Source: Lindgomyces ingoldianus
Taxonomy: Eukaryota; Ascomycota; Dothideomycetes; Pleosporales; Lindgomycetaceae
Reading direction: 5' to 3'
Assembly (NCBI RefSeq): GCF_010093535.1
Contig: NW_022985163.1
Location: forward strand, 2,727,786 to 2,763,343
DNA length: 35,558 nt
The notes beneath the pieces are model-generated. The model worked only from the letters and a program-made list of their open reading frames with translations. It did not search any database and was not told the DNA's origin. Both the position numbers and the translations under genes were made by a program. This document shows, piece after piece, positions 33,204-35,558 of this stretch (position 1 is the stretch's first letter; each line of letters opens with the position of its first letter).

Positions 33204-33797
33204 TGTTACAATCCTTGCTTCGTGGAAGCACACGGGTCAATGGTATTCCTGATGGGGTAGGACGGATAAAAGGGGCCAACGGCAGGGTGTACAGTCCTAC
33301 GTAAAGGCTATTGGGCTGATGGAGAGAGGTAGGGTGACCGGATCGTGGTTTGCCCTTAGGCGGCAGTATGGTGGCCGGGTCAAACGGTCCTGTTGGACAG
33401 GGTTGGAGGTATATATGGTGCAGATATACAAATAGTATTGCAGCTCTTTAGAAAGCTAAATGCTACTTAGTCTATGTAGAGAATAAACTAAACGTTAAAC
33501 ACACCTCCTAAAGGTTGTTTAATGTTAGAACTATATACATGTACAGAGAGTGCTAAGACGAGTTAGGCGAGTCTTACAAGTTAGCTGCTCTGCTAACTTG
33601 TTTGACTTGCTTCGCTCGTCAGGACTTGCGTCCTGCTACTTTACTAGATAGCGCATTCTTCCATTACCGCGGGTAGCTGCGCTGCTTCCGTAACCTCCGT
33701 GTCCTCCGACTGGTTCATAAGCGAGCCCTGTTCCAACCTGGCTAGGCTGTGGAGCACCACTGGTGGAGTTACGCTGGTCCAACCGTAGACCGTAACA
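33204..33797 (-). repeat. Solo LTR of the Gyp-1 family
   Basis: A 594-bp LTR in reverse orientation, flanked by the perfect duplication gttcg (33199-33203 and 33798-33802). It aligns with the Gyp-1 LTRs over its length, with a divergent hairpin-rich part. It is GC-normal at both ends and mutated only in the middle. A strong hairpin pairs acaagttagc (33576-33585) with gctaacttgt (33592-33601), and aggacttgcgtcct follows at about 33621. The interior of the element was lost by LTR-LTR recombination. It lies 19 bp from the end of GagLTR-2. Confidence 0.93.
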
Positions 33798-33798
33798 G

Positions 33799-34010
33799 TT
33801 CGTACGTCTGACATGGCTTAGTCAACCCAGTCAAGATTCCTAATGATCCCATCACACATTGTAGTCAGAAGCGCAAACACAGTTTTAATAGAAGCAACAA
33901 TAGCGGCGGTTAATACAAGCTCTGATGTCTAACAGAATCTCATCAGTGTTCTTAGTTTCTGTTCGTCTCTTAGGCGCAGGCGAATTTGTACCTCTCTAAC
34001 TAATAAAATA
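33799..34010 (-). pseudogene. Unidentified minus-strand coding remnant
   Basis: A minus-strand frame reads EVQIRLRLRDEQKLRTLM, then a stop, then TSELVLTAAIVASIKTVF, ALLTTMCDGIIRNLDWVD, a stop and AMSDVR. Both stops could be former Gln or Trp codons. The frame is cut by the solo LTR at 33797 and, beyond it, by GagLTR-2. The residue pattern looks like real protein rather than chance, possibly the N-terminus of another element's Gag, but I recognise no family. Confidence 0.4.
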
Positions 34011-34299
34011 ATTATTTTATGTTTTAGCGTACTTTACAGGCAAGTTGCTTACACACCTAAGTTGCTTACTTTTACTAAGACTTTACTAAACTACTTTTTC
34101 TACACTAATGTATTCTTAACAACACTACTTAGACATGCTAAAAGAACATTAGATATAGCTTATACTCTAAGCTTTTAAATAAGATATAAAACTCTTAAAA
34201 AAACATGCTATAGCTATATATAAAGTTTTTTAAAAAATAATAAATAACTATAGCACTAAATAACTTTTATAAGCTAATTCTACAGCTAACTTATAAAGG
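34011..34299. other. AT-rich unassigned sequence
   Basis: RIP-like AT-rich sequence with no conserved frame. It ends in the TSD ctagg (34300-34304) of the next solo LTR. Confidence 0.5.
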
Positions 34300-34304
34300 C
34301 TAGG

Positions 34305-34505
34305 TGTAAGGCTGGATGTCCCAGAACGGGCCAGTATGGCCTCACCTGACCTGTTTGGAGGTCGTATGACCTGTGCTTCGTATATAAGCATGAATCCTGA
34401 CAAGCGAAGCTTGGCAGCGATTCGTCTCTCTTACAATACACTCCTATCTTTCTCCGAAAGCTTGCTCTCAGTGCTATCCGTGCTACTTACCATCCCATCT
34501 TTACA
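34305..34505. repeat. 201-bp solo LTR, unrecognised family
   Basis: Starts TGTAAGGCTGGATG and ends CATCTTTACA, with the perfect duplication ctagg on both sides (34300-34304 and 34506-34510). It is GC-normal and shows no RIP decay. A TATA-like tatataag at 34381-34388 is placed as in an LTR promoter if the plus strand is the sense strand. A pyrimidine-rich tctctcttac follows. It shares no sequence with the other LTRs here apart from the TG...CA ends. Confidence 0.85.
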
Positions 34506-34510
34506 CTAGG

Positions 34511-35175
34511 TAATAATAAAAAAAGTAATTATTAAGACTATACTTAAGCTATATATATAAGGATTTTTCTTTTAAATAGTATTTATAGCTAATATAGCTA
34601 ATTCTTTACACGCTAAGTGTAATCTAGGCTATATTAGTGTCACGATTGTGCACGAGTAAGGTTATAGAGCTTCACGGAGGTCTAGTTTAATTACTACGTG
34701 AGGTATTATAGTAGGTACAAGATGTTATGTAAGGAACAGAAAAGTTTAAAAAGAAATTAGTAATTAAATACTTAGCTTAAAAGTCTAAGCGCTTTAAGTA
34801 TAAATTAAGCTTATTTTAGGTTTAGTTAGTGTTAAGGCAGTTTATGCTTAAGTTTATGTCTATGTTATATTATATTTATGTTAGACATGCACTAATAATA
34901 CTCTAGTACACGTCTAATATAGTTATGTCTAGGATCTAGAGAGGATACTATAACAGTACTCCCTCTCTTATTAGAAAGGGAATCTTTTACATTAGTAGTT
35001 CTAGCATTAAGTTGTCTTTATTAAAGTATAGGTTTAGTTTAGATAAGTATTAGGCGTAGAATTAAGTTACTATAGAGTTTTTTTTATAAAGCTTTTATAA
35101 GTTTTTATAATAGTTTATTATATCTAGTCTATTTTATAAAGTATTTATAGATATATTTTTTTTTATTAAACTAGA
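34511..35175. other. AT-rich stretch with a possible decayed LTR
   Basis: Mostly RIP-mutated sequence without a frame. Within it 34638-34955 starts TGTCACGATTGTGCACG and ends ACTATAACA, which could be the mutated inverted ends of an LTR. The flanking 5-mers (attag, gtact) do not match and there is no second copy here to compare, so this is only a suggestion. Confidence 0.3.
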
Positions 35176-35455
35176 TGTTGAATGGGCTCCGACAGCTAGC
35201 TGCTTATGGTATGAGCACTTAAGTAGCAGGAGTAAGAGTGGTGTACGGTGTGCACAGCGTACGAGGTAGGTAAGGTGAGGGCAACATGTTTCTGGTTCTA
35301 TTGCTCTTGTCTTTCCTCCGTACGGAGGAAAAGGGGGATATCTAGATGTTCGCGCACGGAGGTTCGCGCACGAGCATCATGTGACAGAGATACGTGGTCC
35401 TGCTCGTGCGCGATCGCTCGTATCCAGACTGTGACGCTGCTGCTGCGTACGGACA
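35176..35455 (-). repeat. Cop-Z 3' LTR
   Basis: A 280-bp LTR (TGTTGAATGGGC...GTACGGACA as written). Its U3 half, to the right, matches Cop-X closely, while its R-U5 half, to the left, does not match Cop-X or Cop-Y beyond the first few bases. It is GC-normal and un-RIPed. It contains the perfect palindrome TTTCCTCCGTACGGAGGAAA (35312-35331) and two direct copies of gttcgcgcacg just beyond it. Confidence 0.88.
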
Positions 35456-35558
35456 CTGGCAACTTTTCTTTTTGTCCAAAGAGTTGCCTTCCGTACGCGT
35501 TACCTCCCTTCTGTCTGTGTAGGTCTATCTAATTACATTCTGCCTTTACTCCACCCCA
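35456..35558 (-). mobile_element. Cop-Z internal 3' end (partial, runs off the window)
   Basis: Collinear with the Cop-X 3' region at 7086-7190 but clean. On the minus strand the purine run acaaaaagaaaagttgccag abuts the LTR as the polypurine tract, bracketed by the inverted repeat ggcaact/agttgcc (35458-35464 and 35482-35488). The coding part lies beyond the right edge and may be intact. Confidence 0.8.

Noticed and set aside
35248..35532. 94-residue open frame in the Cop-Z LTR
   Set aside because: It lies across an LTR and its polypurine tract on the non-coding strand. The Cys and Ser richness reflects base composition.
1..35558. CRISPR arrays, tRNA or rRNA genes, biosynthetic or defence loci
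   Set aside because: No regularly spaced repeats, no tRNA cloverleaf and no rRNA segments were seen. The region reads throughout as eukaryotic retrotransposon DNA.

Overview
The window looks like an AT-rich, repeat-only stretch of a filamentous ascomycete (Pezizomycotina) genome. I find no intact host gene. Almost every assignable base belongs to a retrotransposon wrecked by C-to-T transitions of the kind made by repeat-induced point mutation (RIP). Reading frames stay in register for kilobases but are full of TAA and TAG where Gln and Trp codons once stood. Ascomycota is inferred from RIP, the chromodomain-bearing Gypsy, the fungal-type Copia and the Tad-like LINE. I cannot name the species.

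Layout. Positions 119-24375 are one nest of LTR elements, each layer proved by its own 5-bp target-site duplication (TSD). (1) A gag-only LTR element, 'GagLTR-1' (124-24370, minus, TSD tccac). (2) A Gypsy chromovirus, 'Gyp-1' (967-22745, plus, TSD ggtac), sits in its gag. (3) A Copia, 'Cop-X' (6821-20923, minus, TSD ctaca), sits in the Gyp-1 integrase. (4) A second Copia, 'Cop-Y' (8041-13927, plus, TSD atact), sits in the Cop-X pol. A 228-bp LTR of another family also sits in Cop-X (17220-17447, TSD gtaag). A 10-N gap at 18923-18932 separates two identical 1.7-kb segments; I read this as an unmerged contig overlap.

24376-25221 is unassigned. 25222-33185 is a second, rearranged gag-only element ('GagLTR-2', plus). 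Its 5' LTR holds a solo LTR (25434-25722, TSD cccac). Its 3' LTR holds a full-length Tad-like LINE (27323-32996, 11-bp TSD). Next come a solo Gyp-1-type LTR (33204-33797, TSD gttcg), an unidentified coding remnant, a 201-bp solo LTR (34305-34505, TSD ctagg) and, at the right edge, the 3' LTR of a third Copia ('Cop-Z', minus) that runs off the window.

The most informative signals are in how the DNA decayed. In all five LTR pairs the half of each LTR facing outward is less mutated than the half facing the element interior. The mutations fall almost only on C preceded by a pyrimidine and followed by A (TCA, CCA, and TGA, TGG on the other strand). The three Copia LTRs are mosaics of two U3 modules and two R-U5 modules. 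No new enzyme system or defence locus is visible.
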